NCBI GenBank assembly: GCA_017858255.1
Contig: JAFMBV010000023.1
Span: 1-43,151, forward strand
Length of the DNA stretch: 43,151 bases
Direction of reading: 5' to 3'
Source: Bacteriovoracaceae bacterium
Lineage (GTDB): Bacteria > Bdellovibrionota > Bacteriovoracia > Bacteriovoracales > Bacteriovoracaceae
Made by a program: the position numbers and the translations under genes
Part shown: positions 23,923 to 32,913 of the stretch, piece by piece
Layout of the letters: the number at the start of each line of letters is the position of its first letter
How positions within the stretch are numbered: the stretch's first letter is position 1
Notes under the pieces: model-generated
Told to the model about the DNA's origin: nothing
The model's database searches: none
What the model saw: only the letters and a program-made list of their open reading frames with translations

Positions 23923-26900
23923 TTGAAACTGTTTAATTTTAAATATCTAATTCCTTTGATCTTAATGATCTCCATATCTTGTAGTGTCTCCTATGATTAT
24001 TCTTCGGCATTTAGAAATCCTTCTTCGGATGATCCCGAGTATCAAAAAATTGTGAACAAAGATTTAGTTAGTTATGGTGAGAAAGGTCCTAGTGAATGGG
24101 TTAAATCTCAAGTTGAGACATTTCTAAGTAATACTGACTCTCTTGATGCATCCTTACCACCTAACCTAAATGAGTCACGCTCCGTGAGCATAGTGGCAAA
24201 GAGAAATCCCTTTAGGGATATTCTTTATAAAGAAGGCTTCGTTGAGGCCAGTGATCGTACACTTTTTATGTTTGATAAATTATTTATGGCAAGGATTCTT
24301 GAGAATTACCTAGGTGAGTCCTTTAGAACCTATCACCAAAAGACAGATGGCCTTAAAGAATTTCTTATGAATAAGGGAATTGTGGCCAGAGATGGGCGAG
24401 TCGTAAAGTCTGCCCAAGAAATCAAGGCTTTATTTGAACTTGAATTTCCTCAAGGCTTTATCTTAAAGCCACCTGTTGGGATGAGTTCTGCAGGAAAATC
24501 ATTTTATAAAGATCCTCAAGAAATTGTGGAATTAATTATGAAGCAAGATGGAGAAATCTATTCTCCAGAAGAGGTCGAGCGCCCCTTTCATTGGAAGAGG
24601 GTCCGTCGCTTTACTTCCGGAGAGCGCTATATCATTCAAGAGAAGCTTGAAGGGACCAGTGGTGTTGGTGGTAATGGTAATTATGGCGATTTTAATGAGT
24701 TTAGAGTGCACTCATTTTATGACAAAGTTGTTGATGGTGGTACGGAGACTCGTTGGTACACAAAGAATAGTGAACAAAAGAACAAACAAGTTAATGAGTT
24801 TGTTCAGGGTCTATTAGATAAACTGCCTAAAGAGTTAACCTACAAGCAGGCATGGTCCTTTGACGTTTTCTGGCTACCAGACGGACAAATGCGTCTGATA
24901 GAAGTAAATACCAATTGGGGTGAGGCCGGAAATTGGTCAGGCTTCTTTAGAACACCAAAAACTCTCGGGGCCTATATTCGTCATTTTGAAAAGCGTTTTA
25001 AATGGAGATTTGAAGGAGTTTCAGGGTGGTTGCTTCGTAATAATTGGGGCAATCTTCGCAATCATATTGATCATGAAAAATATGAGTACTGGGAAGACCT
25101 TAAGAATTGGTTCAAAGATAATGTTGCAGATAAATTTGTTAAGAGGAAAACTGCGGAGAGCTTAGAGTATTTTAGAGAGACTCCTTGTGAAGGGGCAATG
25201 TGCTTTAGCTCGCGTTTCTTCTATGCTCCCTACGAAGCTCCTCGCGTTGGATTAGAAGTTGAACTTACTGGTCTTAGTCAAAAACAAATAGTCACTGAAC
25301 TTCAACAAAGTATTGGTGGGATTATCGAGTCTCGTGATGATGCTTATGAGTATATAGATCCGGCCACAAAGAAAAAGAAAACGGTAAATTCACAGGTTTG
25401 GAAGATTAAAAAAAGCAAGATTGGTAAAGTCCTTGTTGTCGTGGAAGACAATGGTCTTGATATGAACGATCTTCAGACCTCGACAAGAGAATCCAAAGTC
25501 ATCGAAGTTATAACTGAACCCATAGAGCATAAACAGGTGCAATTATTTCAAATGGGTCTTAACCGGTTAGTGGCGGCCGGTGCAAGAGGCACCAATAGCG
25601 AAACACCGGTTTCAATTCAGGTGAATGTTGAAATCGTTGATAAAAAACATCCAAAGTTAGAGAGTGAATTTCTCATCAACCTAATGAGGAACTATTATCG
25701 AGATGAAAACTTTTCCACGATCCAAAAAGAAATTCCCCTTATTGCGGGGAGAGAAAACTATGTGGGGGTCTATAGTCCAGGCTTCATGGATCGCTTATTT
25801 GAACAAGACTATAAACCTAGCATGCGTGAACTCTTTGATGATTTCTTCTATCGCCAAAGTGCAGAGTATCTTGGCAACTTAGAAGCATGGGATGATGACA
25901 TTACAAGCATTCAAAAGTTTGTTAAAGAACAACTTCCCGCACAGGGGTTTGAGTCCATTCTAAAGGTATTTAAGTGGAATGATTTGAGAGTGAGTTCTGC
26001 TCTTATAGAGCAATACCCCGATGATTGGATAAGTGATTACTTAGTTAAAACAGATTGGGTTAAACCACGACCTCTTGTAGAGTTTCGCAGGCCTAACAAT
26101 AACTTTAATGCTCTAGAAGCAACAAAGAGTGTTGTTGGTATTGTTCAACGCTCAAGAGAAGGCGAGTTTAGCTACCCCGAAGAAGTTGCCAAACGCCATG
26201 GCATAGACGTCGATGGGGTAAAAGCAATCATGGCGATTGAGAACCCTTACGAGAAACCTTATATCGTCAGACAATTCTTAGGGGATCCAGAAAATCTCAG
26301 TGACTCTAAGGAGTATGACGAGTTCTTAAGTTTGAAGAAGTTCGCTTATAAACGCTCCGTTGCCCTTTGGGTGGATATGAAAAAACCTGTGCGAGCGCCA
26401 TTTATTCTACCTGGGGAGAGTGTTGTCTTTCATCGTTTACCCGACACTGGTCTTAATATTATGGGTAAGTACAACCCCGCGCTAGTAAATGCAGAGCTTT
26501 CCAAGGTTTTAGATCATAAGTATGTTGAGGCGATGTTTTGGGAGAAGTATGCTCCAAGTGTCATGCCTAAGACAAAGCTTCTCGGTGAGATGACAACGGA
26601 TAAGATAAAACCAAAAGACTTAAGAGGGCTTCTTAATAAAGAATTTCCTAATGGTTGGGTAATTAAAGGGGTTTGGGATAATGCAACTCAAGCGGACTTC
26701 CTTGTTACTAATGAGACTGATCTTGAAGAGGAAATTCAAAAATATAAGAACAACCAAGTTGATTTTATAAAGTACATGCAGGAACTACAAAAGGATTTTG
26801 GTGCCTCAAACCCCGACCTCTTTGTGAGAAAGCTTAGAGAGAGGCCAGAGTTCATGGGCTATCGAATAAATAAATTTTTAAAGAGCCCCGAACTTTCTAT

Positions 26901-27453
26901 TGTTCAAGAAAAACTTAGTATTCAAGAAGAGTTTCGAGTTGAGGTAATTTCTGGCCGAGTATTGGGGGATGGTTCAACTATTCCTAGGTATCAATATGAA
27001 TATCCTGATAATGATAATTGGCAGAATGATCCAAATATTAAGAGAGTGGAGAGTTACGCTCAGGATGCGTTAGATAAACTGCCACCGGAATTAAGAGGCA
27101 TGACCTTTGGGATGGATGTCGCAGTTTTAAAAGATGGAACAATTAAAATGATCGAATCCAACCCTCAAGGTAATTCTGGATTTCTTGCCTATGATAAAAG
27201 GTCTGTGAAGGCGCTCGATAAATTTCTCATAAAGTATCCTGAGATGGTTAAAAGTGGGAAAGTTCAATTAGGCATGGAGCCTGTTAATCAGATAAAATGG
27301 ATGAAGACTTTTATCGAAGGCGAGTTAAAAATGGATATGGAAGTTCACTATCCGCATCTTACATTTTTGAATACTAAGGTCGTCTATACCAAACGCTATG
27401 GCCGCTCATGTCGCGCTCTTCTTCTTCCTTTGTTGAGATTAAAGTCTAATTAG
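23923..27453 (+). CDS. Exported triple ligase: ATP-grasp, amidoligase-like, ATP-grasp
   Basis: 1176 residues from a TTG start with GAGGGAG eight bases upstream. Residues 1-20 are a signal sequence ending ISIS-Cys20, a relaxed lipobox. Residues about 110-365 are ATP-grasp-like: FILKPPVGMSSAGKS, RYIIQEKLEG, EFRVH and the metal-binding RLIEVNTNWG. Residues 435-745 resemble the glutamine-synthetase-like Amidoligase_2 fold: APRVGLEVELTGLS, VIEVITEPI, SIQVNVEIVD and PLVEFRRPN, with several Glu as likely metal ligands. Residues 850-1110 are a second ATP-grasp: GWVIKGVWDN, SIVQEKLSIQEEFRVE, TFGMDVAVLKDG and IKMIESNPQGN. It would make three amide- or ester-forming reactions, or assemble a peptide. How it gets ATP outside the cytoplasm is unclear. 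Confidence 0.75.
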   Translation: MKLFNFKYLIPLILMISISCSVSYDYSSAFRNPSSDDPEYQKIVNKDLVSYGEKGPSEWVKSQVETFLSNTDSLDASLPPNLNESRSVSIVAKRNPFRDILYKEGFVEASDRTLFMFDKLFMARILENYLGESFRTYHQKTDGLKEFLMNKGIVARDGRVVKSAQEIKALFELEFPQGFILKPPVGMSSAGKSFYKDPQEIVELIMKQDGEIYSPEEVERPFHWKRVRRFTSGERYIIQEKLEGTSGVGGNGNYGDFNEFRVHSFYDKVVDGGTETRWYTKNSEQKNKQVNEFVQGLLDKLPKELTYKQAWSFDVFWLPDGQMRLIEVNTNWGEAGNWSGFFRTPKTLGAYIRHFEKRFKWRFEGVSGWLLRNNWGNLRNHIDHEKYEYWEDLKNWFKDNVADKFVKRKTAESLEYFRETPCEGAMCFSSRFFYAPYEAPRVGLEVELTGLSQKQIVTELQQSIGGIIESRDDAYEYIDPATKKKKTVNSQVWKIKKSKIGKVLVVVEDNGLDMNDLQTSTRESKVIEVITEPIEHKQVQLFQMGLNRLVAAGARGTNSETPVSIQVNVEIVDKKHPKLESEFLINLMRNYYRDENFSTIQKEIPLIAGRENYVGVYSPGFMDRLFEQDYKPSMRELFDDFFYRQSAEYLGNLEAWDDDITSIQKFVKEQLPAQGFESILKVFKWNDLRVSSALIEQYPDDWISDYLVKTDWVKPRPLVEFRRPNNNFNALEATKSVVGIVQRSREGEFSYPEEVAKRHGIDVDGVKAIMAIENPYEKPYIVRQFLGDPENLSDSKEYDEFLSLKKFAYKRSVALWVDMKKPVRAPFILPGESVVFHRLPDTGLNIMGKYNPALVNAELSKVLDHKYVEAMFWEKYAPSVMPKTKLLGEMTTDKIKPKDLRGLLNKEFPNGWVIKGVWDNATQADFLVTNETDLEEEIQKYKNNQVDFIKYMQELQKDFGASNPDLFVRKLRERPEFMGYRINKFLKSPELSIVQEKLSIQEEFRVEVISGRVLGDGSTIPRYQYEYPDNDNWQNDPNIKRVESYAQDALDKLPPELRGMTFGMDVAVLKDGTIKMIESNPQGNSGFLAYDKRSVKALDKFLIKYPEMVKSGKVQLGMEPVNQIKWMKTFIEGELKMDMEVHYPHLTFLNTKVVYTKRYGRSCRALLLPLLRLKSN

Positions 27454-27595
27454 CTATAGTATTGATATTTCATGGGTTTAGCTAGTGCTTAAGTTCAAAG
27501 TATGTATAAAGAATTGACACTAAATAAAGTCTTTTCAACCTTCCACATCGAAACTTAGTTTCCTGATAAATTGGTTTTCTTTTCAAAGGAAACAC

Positions 27596-28912
27596 ATGAA
27601 ACTTTTTTTCCTCTTTGCTCTACTTTTAATGGCGTCCTCAGCTTGGTCACTAGATGTATGCCAAACAAAATACACTCTGATGCATTTAGCTGAAAGCCGC
27701 TGCCTAGAAGTTGAAAGACCTATTGGTTATGAGAGTTTTAACATTCGTAGCGTAGTCGTTTCTAAAAAACTCGCGGATATTGATACACGGCCTTTAATCG
27801 TTATGATTCCGGGGGGACCAGGAGAGAGTCATGGGCCTCTTAGAAGGGCGCTTCAAGAAAGAGAGATTCTCAATGCTATTTTGCATGGGTTCAATCACAA
27901 CATCGTGATGTTTGACCCAAGAGGAACTGGGGGCTCTTTACTTCCTAGGCCGGTTACAACCTATCAAAATGATGTGATTTCAACGGCAAACTTTGTTGAT
28001 GATCTCAATGCTGTTATTGATGCTACCTCTCAAAATCAACCAGTAATTTTGATGGCGCATTCTGCGGGAGGGCAAGTCGCCTTAGAAATGGCAATAAAAT
28101 ACCCAAGTAAAGTAAAGAAGATAATTTTAATGGCCGCAAGTCCTAGTGCTCGTTTAATGGGGGTTACCAACCTTGAGTTCTTTGAGACTAGTGCCCCTGA
28201 GTTTTTAACTAAGTACTTGCGTGATTTTTCTTATGAAGAACGTCAGGACTTATTAAGTAAGTTTTATTTTATTGAAGATTATATGGCCCAGCAGCTTAAG
28301 GCCCGGGTTCTAAAAAAGCATGTTCATTTAGAATTTCAAAAGCAAGTACTTACTCGCAGCTTTAAAGACCCACGAGATTTTCGTAATGTTTTGCGAATAG
28401 CGATTGAAGTCCAAAGCCAGGTAAGTGCTGCAAACCGTATTCAAAAGATTTATCAGATGATTAAAGAAGTAGAGTCGTCGGCGAAGGAGCGTATTATCCC
28501 TGAGGAGTTGCGGATGCTGAAGCTCGATCCAACTCCCTTAACGAAGGGAAAGCATAGTAATAAAGAATGGATTCAAAAAATCATCATGTGTGGAGAAGGG
28601 CTAAGTAAAAGTGAATTGAGCCTACCCATCTTTTACGATGGACGAACCATGAACTATTTTTGTGACGGAATCTACAATAAATCAGGGGTATTTCTTAATA
28701 ATGAAAGATTGGAAAGAGTCACGCAGCCTGTTCTAGTATTGGCCGGAGATAAAGATACTCAGGTTCCATTAAGCCTACAACGGGATGCCTATGCTCATCT
28801 TCCTAATGCTAAATTTGTAGTTATTAAAGATGGTGGCCATACATTTTTTAGGAGTCATCCAATGGATGTTTATAACGCTCTAGAAAAATTTCTCGTGAAT
28901 TCTGGAAATTAA
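27596..28912 (+). CDS. Exported alpha/beta hydrolase, proline iminopeptidase-like
   Basis: 438 residues with a signal peptide (1-18). The fold markers are the oxyanion loop MIPGGPGES, MFDPRGTGGS, the nucleophile Ser in MAHSAGGQVALEM (Ala replaces the first Gly of GxSxG), the acid in VLAGDKDTQVP and His in DGGHTFF. GGPG plus a large cap inserted after the nucleophile is typical of the prolyl aminopeptidase/TAP-like group that removes N-terminal residues from peptides. It follows the triple ligase on the same strand by 142 bases and has a good ribosome site (AAAGGA). An exported peptidase partner for that enzyme is possible but unproven. Confidence 0.88.
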   Translation: MKLFFLFALLLMASSAWSLDVCQTKYTLMHLAESRCLEVERPIGYESFNIRSVVVSKKLADIDTRPLIVMIPGGPGESHGPLRRALQEREILNAILHGFNHNIVMFDPRGTGGSLLPRPVTTYQNDVISTANFVDDLNAVIDATSQNQPVILMAHSAGGQVALEMAIKYPSKVKKIILMAASPSARLMGVTNLEFFETSAPEFLTKYLRDFSYEERQDLLSKFYFIEDYMAQQLKARVLKKHVHLEFQKQVLTRSFKDPRDFRNVLRIAIEVQSQVSAANRIQKIYQMIKEVESSAKERIIPEELRMLKLDPTPLTKGKHSNKEWIQKIIMCGEGLSKSELSLPIFYDGRTMNYFCDGIYNKSGVFLNNERLERVTQPVLVLAGDKDTQVPLSLQRDAYAHLPNAKFVVIKDGGHTFFRSHPMDVYNALEKFLVNSGN

Positions 28913-28936
28913 TCCTTCGATTAAACGTCAATACTC

Positions 28937-28966
28937 TTTAACTGTACGCAACTGTGTACAGTTAAA
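28937..28966. terminator. Perfect 11-bp inverted repeat after the hydrolase gene
   Basis: TTTAACTGTAC (28937-28947) pairs with GTACAGTTAAA (28956-28966), loop of eight. No T tract follows on the plus strand, so termination there is uncertain; a factor-binding site is the alternative. Confidence 0.4.
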
Positions 28967-29180
28967 AATATGCTGGATGGCGATCATAGCTTCTCCTTCT
29001 CTAAAAATATTTTAAGGGAGAGAAATTACTCCAAACCGTATAATTATACTTTTCAAAATAGTTGTTTTTACCCATCTCTTGGGCATTTTTTGGGTACATT
29101 TTTTTAGGATTTAGATATTTGACTTGCGAGAATACTGTTGCGTGTTATGAGTTGTTGACCCAAAATTTTAGGAGAGTATG

Positions 29181-29522
29181 ATGACAAAATTAGCTTTTAT
29201 TATGGCCTCAATATGTGTTTTAAGCTCATTCGCTGCAACAACAGTTGAAACAACTCAAAATGGAGCTGATTCAAGAAGTTCTGCTAGGATCACTATTACT
29301 GGTGAAGAGGCCAAGAAAATGATCGATTACTTAGGAGAGGTTTCTCAGTATACGGGGAGTTTCGTCGCTGAGGATGGGGGAATGGGGAAGTATTATATAA
29401 GTGGTCCAGGTATCACTTGTAGAACTCTCAATATGGGTCATGTTGAGCCTGAAGATAGAGATATTGATCGTCTCTATAGCTGTGAGATTTCTTTTGGTGC
29501 AAATGGTTCCGTGAATCTATAG
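29181..29522 (+). CDS. Small exported protein of unknown function
   Basis: 113 residues with a signal peptide (TKLAFIMASICVLSSFAA). The mature part is about 95 residues and polar, with two Cys (TCRTLN and SCEISF) that may form a disulfide, and GEEAKKMIDYLGEVSQY as a short helix. No family recognised. Two ATGs overlap at 29178 and 29181; the second is better spaced from GGAGAG. The preceding 250 bases hold the 28937 hairpin, a second weaker one (TTCTCT with AGAGAA near 29000-29020) and a TTGACT at 29119 without a matching -10. Confidence 0.7.
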   Translation: MTKLAFIMASICVLSSFAATTVETTQNGADSRSSARITITGEEAKKMIDYLGEVSQYTGSFVAEDGGMGKYYISGPGITCRTLNMGHVEPEDRDIDRLYSCEISFGANGSVNL

Positions 29523-29617
29523 GTTTTAAATAACTAAACGGACTATCCCTTTGCAATGGATTGATTTTTAATCAAATAGGCCCTAAATTTGAAGGGTATC
29601 TTTCAACTGGGACTAAA

Positions 29618-30865
29618 ATGTCTAAAGTAATCGCTGTATTAAAGGCCATATCTGTAACAGGCGTTAATTCTGAAGATATCAGCAAAGCGCTGATTTGTTG
29701 GGACGAAACGGCAATGGACTCAGCGAACTTTTGCCTCAAATCAATTAATGATCAATTCTCTTCTGAATTTGTTGAAAATCTTAGAATCGCACTTATTGAA
29801 TATAATTCGGCACCACAAACATCTCTAAACTCCTGTTTGAAAGCATTGGAGGCTCTTGTTGATCTTCCTGCCTCAACCCAACTTAACCCGGATTTCTTTC
29901 AAAATCTTAGAGTAGCCTTTCTTGAGTTCGAATCTGCTCCAGAGACTTCTCTCAATTGTTGCTTAAAGGCCTTTGAGTCATTGAGTCCCTTGTCTCAAGC
30001 TCCAGAGGAAGAAGCCGATAAATTTCAAAACTTGAGAATAGCTTTTTTAGAATCTATTGAAGACCCAAAACAAGCATTGAATTTAATTCTAAAAGTGATT
30101 GAGACGTTGCCGGAATTTTCTATTGTTTCCGATTTAAGAAAGGGCTTTCTCTCCTTTGAAGAAAAGTCAGAATTAGAATCGATTAATCATTTTCTTCGCT
30201 ATTTTGGAGAGTTAGAAAAGTCACCTTTTATTTCAGATATTCGTAAATCGATTCAAAAGTTTCCACAGGCCAATTGGGCGGACGCTTTTAGTTTTGGACA
30301 AATTCAAAGTAAAGTATGGCTAATAGAAGAGTGGAGTAAGCTCAAACTTCCCCTTCCTAAAATGAGTTTTATTCTAGGTGGGTGGTACGGCCTACTCGCG
30401 GCCCTTGCTGAGGCCAGAAATCAAGCTCTTAGTGAAAAGTATCGAAGTTTTGATGTTGATGCTGAGTGCACGCTTATTGCGGACTCTATTAATAAAACTC
30501 TGCTTCTAAATGATTGGAAATTTAAAGCGACGACAGAAGACATGCACAAGATCAATTACCACGGACACGACTATCACACTCTTAAGTCAGATGGCTCTGA
30601 AGTTCGACTGATTGAAAGCCCTGATTTGATCATTAACACGTCTTGTGAACACATCGGTCATTTTTCTGAGTGGTACGCCACAATTCCTGACGGAACGACT
30701 CTCATTTTACAATCTAATGACTTCTTTGATGAGGCCACCCATATCAACTGCTCAAAAAACCTTCAAGAGTTTCAGTCCCAATGCAAAATGAGCAAAGTCC
30801 TTTTCGCAGGAGAAAAAGAGTTTCCTCTCTATAAACGTTTTATGCTTATTGGAATAAAATCTTAG
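29618..30865 (+). CDS. Helical-repeat protein with a methyltransferase-like C-terminus
   Basis: 415 residues from the ATG at 29618 (the frame opens at a TTG at 29561; neither has a strong ribosome site). Residues 50-215 hold about five related helical units beginning NLRIALIEY, NLRVAFLEF, NLRIAFLES, DLRKGFLSF and DIRKSIQKF, spaced 34-43 residues. Residues 225-415 look like a Rossmann-type class I SAM methyltransferase: FILGGWYGLLAALAEA as the glycine motif, SFDVDAECTLIAD, and LIINTSCEHIGHFSEW with TLILQSNDFF. Similar domains, as far as I recall, occur in marine phage and bacterial gene sets beside twitch-type radical SAM genes, which also occur 6 kb downstream here. Substrate unknown. Confidence 0.65.
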   Translation: MSKVIAVLKAISVTGVNSEDISKALICWDETAMDSANFCLKSINDQFSSEFVENLRIALIEYNSAPQTSLNSCLKALEALVDLPASTQLNPDFFQNLRVAFLEFESAPETSLNCCLKAFESLSPLSQAPEEEADKFQNLRIAFLESIEDPKQALNLILKVIETLPEFSIVSDLRKGFLSFEEKSELESINHFLRYFGELEKSPFISDIRKSIQKFPQANWADAFSFGQIQSKVWLIEEWSKLKLPLPKMSFILGGWYGLLAALAEARNQALSEKYRSFDVDAECTLIADSINKTLLLNDWKFKATTEDMHKINYHGHDYHTLKSDGSEVRLIESPDLIINTSCEHIGHFSEWYATIPDGTTLILQSNDFFDEATHINCSKNLQEFQSQCKMSKVLFAGEKEFPLYKRFMLIGIKS

Positions 30866-30900
30866 AATATTTGTCTTTATTAAAGTGCAATTTACCTGTG

Positions 30901-30928
30901 TTGAATATAGCTTAGTTTCTGTTACGAT
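30901..30928 (+). promoter_or_regulatory. Possible promoter of betT
   Basis: TTGAAT (30901-30906), 16 bases, TACGAT (30923-30928). It would start transcription about 25 bases before the ATC at 30958. Confidence 0.25.
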
Positions 30929-30957
30929 GGGGCTATCTTCAACAAGGATTTAGTTCT

Positions 30958-32913
30958 ATCAACACTGAAAAAAACTTAAATAAGAATGTTTTCTTTAGCT
31001 CTGTGTTTTTTATTCTTATCATTACCATTTTGGCCTCCGTTTTCCCAAAATCTTTTGCCCAGGTCTTTATTGAAATTCAAAGCTGGATAGTTGAATCAAC
31101 GAGTTGGTTATATGTTTTATCTGTCGGCATAATCATGTTTATTGTGCTGTGGATGATGCTCTCTAAAGTCGGTGAAATAAAGCTAGGTCCTGACCATTCT
31201 ACGCCTGAGTACGGCAATCTCTCGTGGTTCTCAATGTTATTTTCTGCAGGGATGGGAATTGGCCTTCTCTTCTTTGGTGTGGCCGAACCTATCATGCACT
31301 TTTCTTCTCCACCTATGGGAGATCCTAATACATTAGAGAGTGCCCGAGAGGCGATGAAGATTACCTTTTTTCATTGGGGTCTGCATGCTTGGGCCATATA
31401 TTCGATAATGGCCGTAACTTTGGCCTATTTTTGTTATCGAAAAAACCTTCCTCTTCTACCGCGCTCTGCTTTCTTTCCTTTAATAGGAGATAAAATATTC
31501 GGAGTAACGGGAGATATCATCGATACCTTCGCCGTTATTGGGACAATGTTTGGTGTGGCCACTAGTCTTGGTTTTGGTGTTACTCAGGTTAATGCCGGTC
31601 TAAACTATCTTTTTGATGTTCCACAAACCAGTATGGTTCAAGTGGGTCTCATTGCCATTATCACTCTTATGGCCACAGTTTCTGTCGTATTAGGTCTTGA
31701 TGGGGGAATTAAAAAGCTTTCAAATGCTAATATCATTTTGGCGGTTCTGCTGTTATTGGCCGTTCTCATTCTTGGGGATACAGGGGAGCTTATGCGCTCT
31801 TATGTCCAAAATACGGGCGCCTATCTTTCTGATTTGATGTATAAAACTTTTAATCTCTATGCCTATGAAAGAAAAGATAAATGGCTCGGTGGCTGGACTC
31901 TTCTTTATTGGGGATGGTGGATTTCTTGGTCACCTTTCGTAGGGATGTTTATTGCGCGAATTAGTCGTGGGCGAACAATTCGCGAGTTTCTCTTGGGAGT
32001 TCTCTTTGTTCCTTCAGCATTTACCTTTTTGTGGATGACCGTTTTTGGAAACTCTGCGATTAATCTTGTGCTTAAAGATGGCGCAACTGAATTAGTCACA
32101 GTTGTTAATGAAAATGTCCCCGTCGCGCTTTTTAAGTTCTTTGAGTACTTTCCCTTCTCAGGTGCCTTAACTTGTCTTGGGTTGTTACTAGTCGTAACAT
32201 TCTTTGTTAGTTCCTCAGATTCTGGCTCTCTTGTTATAGACACCCTGACCTCTGGTGGTGCAGAAGAGCCTCCTGTTTGGCAGCGAATTTTTTGGGCCTT
32301 ACTTGAAGGTGTTGTTGCGGCGACTCTCTTACTTGCAGGAGGACTTGAGGCATTACAAACAATGACTATTGTCTCGGCCCTTCCTATGATCTTCTTGATT
32401 CTTATTGGTGCCTTTGCTCTCGTGCGATCTTTGAATGATGATGTCATGCATATGAAGGCCGTGATGAATCATACGACTACCGTTCAATTTTCTAATTCAA
32501 GCACCTCATGGGAGTCTAGATTGGACTCCATCGTGAGTTTACCTAAAATAACTGAAGTAAAAACCTTTTTAAAAAAAGACGTGGCGAGTGCTATTAAAGA
32601 GCTCTCTACTACCATGAATAGTAAGGGGTTAAATACCAAAACTGTTATTGATGAATCAAGTGCAAAAATTGTCGTCATAAATAACGATGTTGAAGACTTT
32701 GTTTATAAAGTAGTGATCCGTAAATTTAGTGTTCCAGACTATGCCAATGATGAGCAAGATGGTTATTGCCGTGCCGAAGTCTTTCTTTTATCTGGTGGTC
32801 AGGATTATGATATCTTTGGTTACACTAAAGAGCAGATTATTACGGATATAATCACTCAATATGAAAAGCACTTTCACTACTTACACCAATCTAATTCTGA
32901 GGTTTACTCTTAG
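30958..32913 (+). CDS. betT: BCCT-family choline/betaine transporter, BetT-like
   Basis: Sodium- or proton-coupled uptake of choline or glycine betaine for osmoprotection. There are twelve membrane segments with BCCT landmarks FSAGMGIGLLFFGVAEP, GTMFGVATSLGFG, and WWISWSPFVGMFIARISRG. A long cytoplasmic C-terminus (about residues 500-650) ends YTKEQIITDIITQYEKHFHYLH, as in E. coli BetT, where it senses osmolarity. The first usual start codon in frame is GTG at 31003, but residues matching the BetT N-terminus (EKNLNKNVFFSSVFF) are encoded upstream. The only plausible start there is ATC at 30958, which has AAGGA nine bases before it. Its 3' end overlaps the convergent mscS gene by 23 bases. Confidence 0.88.
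   Translation: MNTEKNLNKNVFFSSVFFILIITILASVFPKSFAQVFIEIQSWIVESTSWLYVLSVGIIMFIVLWMMLSKVGEIKLGPDHSTPEYGNLSWFSMLFSAGMGIGLLFFGVAEPIMHFSSPPMGDPNTLESAREAMKITFFHWGLHAWAIYSIMAVTLAYFCYRKNLPLLPRSAFFPLIGDKIFGVTGDIIDTFAVIGTMFGVATSLGFGVTQVNAGLNYLFDVPQTSMVQVGLIAIITLMATVSVVLGLDGGIKKLSNANIILAVLLLLAVLILGDTGELMRSYVQNTGAYLSDLMYKTFNLYAYERKDKWLGGWTLLYWGWWISWSPFVGMFIARISRGRTIREFLLGVLFVPSAFTFLWMTVFGNSAINLVLKDGATELVTVVNENVPVALFKFFEYFPFSGALTCLGLLLVVTFFVSSSDSGSLVIDTLTSGGAEEPPVWQRIFWALLEGVVAATLLLAGGLEALQTMTIVSALPMIFLILIGAFALVRSLNDDVMHMKAVMNHTTTVQFSNSSTSWESRLDSIVSLPKITEVKTFLKKDVASAIKELSTTMNSKGLNTKTVIDESSAKIVVINNDVEDFVYKVVIRKFSVPDYANDEQDGYCRAEVFLLSGGQDYDIFGYTKEQIITDIITQYEKHFHYLHQSNSEVYS

Noticed and set aside
27514-27519. 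Consensus TTGACA before the exported hydrolase gene
   Set aside because: No -10 element at a usable distance.
31905-32447. 180-residue open frame antisense to betT
   Set aside because: It lies wholly inside the strongly conserved BetT coding region, is low-complexity and basic, and shows no motif; it is a shadow frame.
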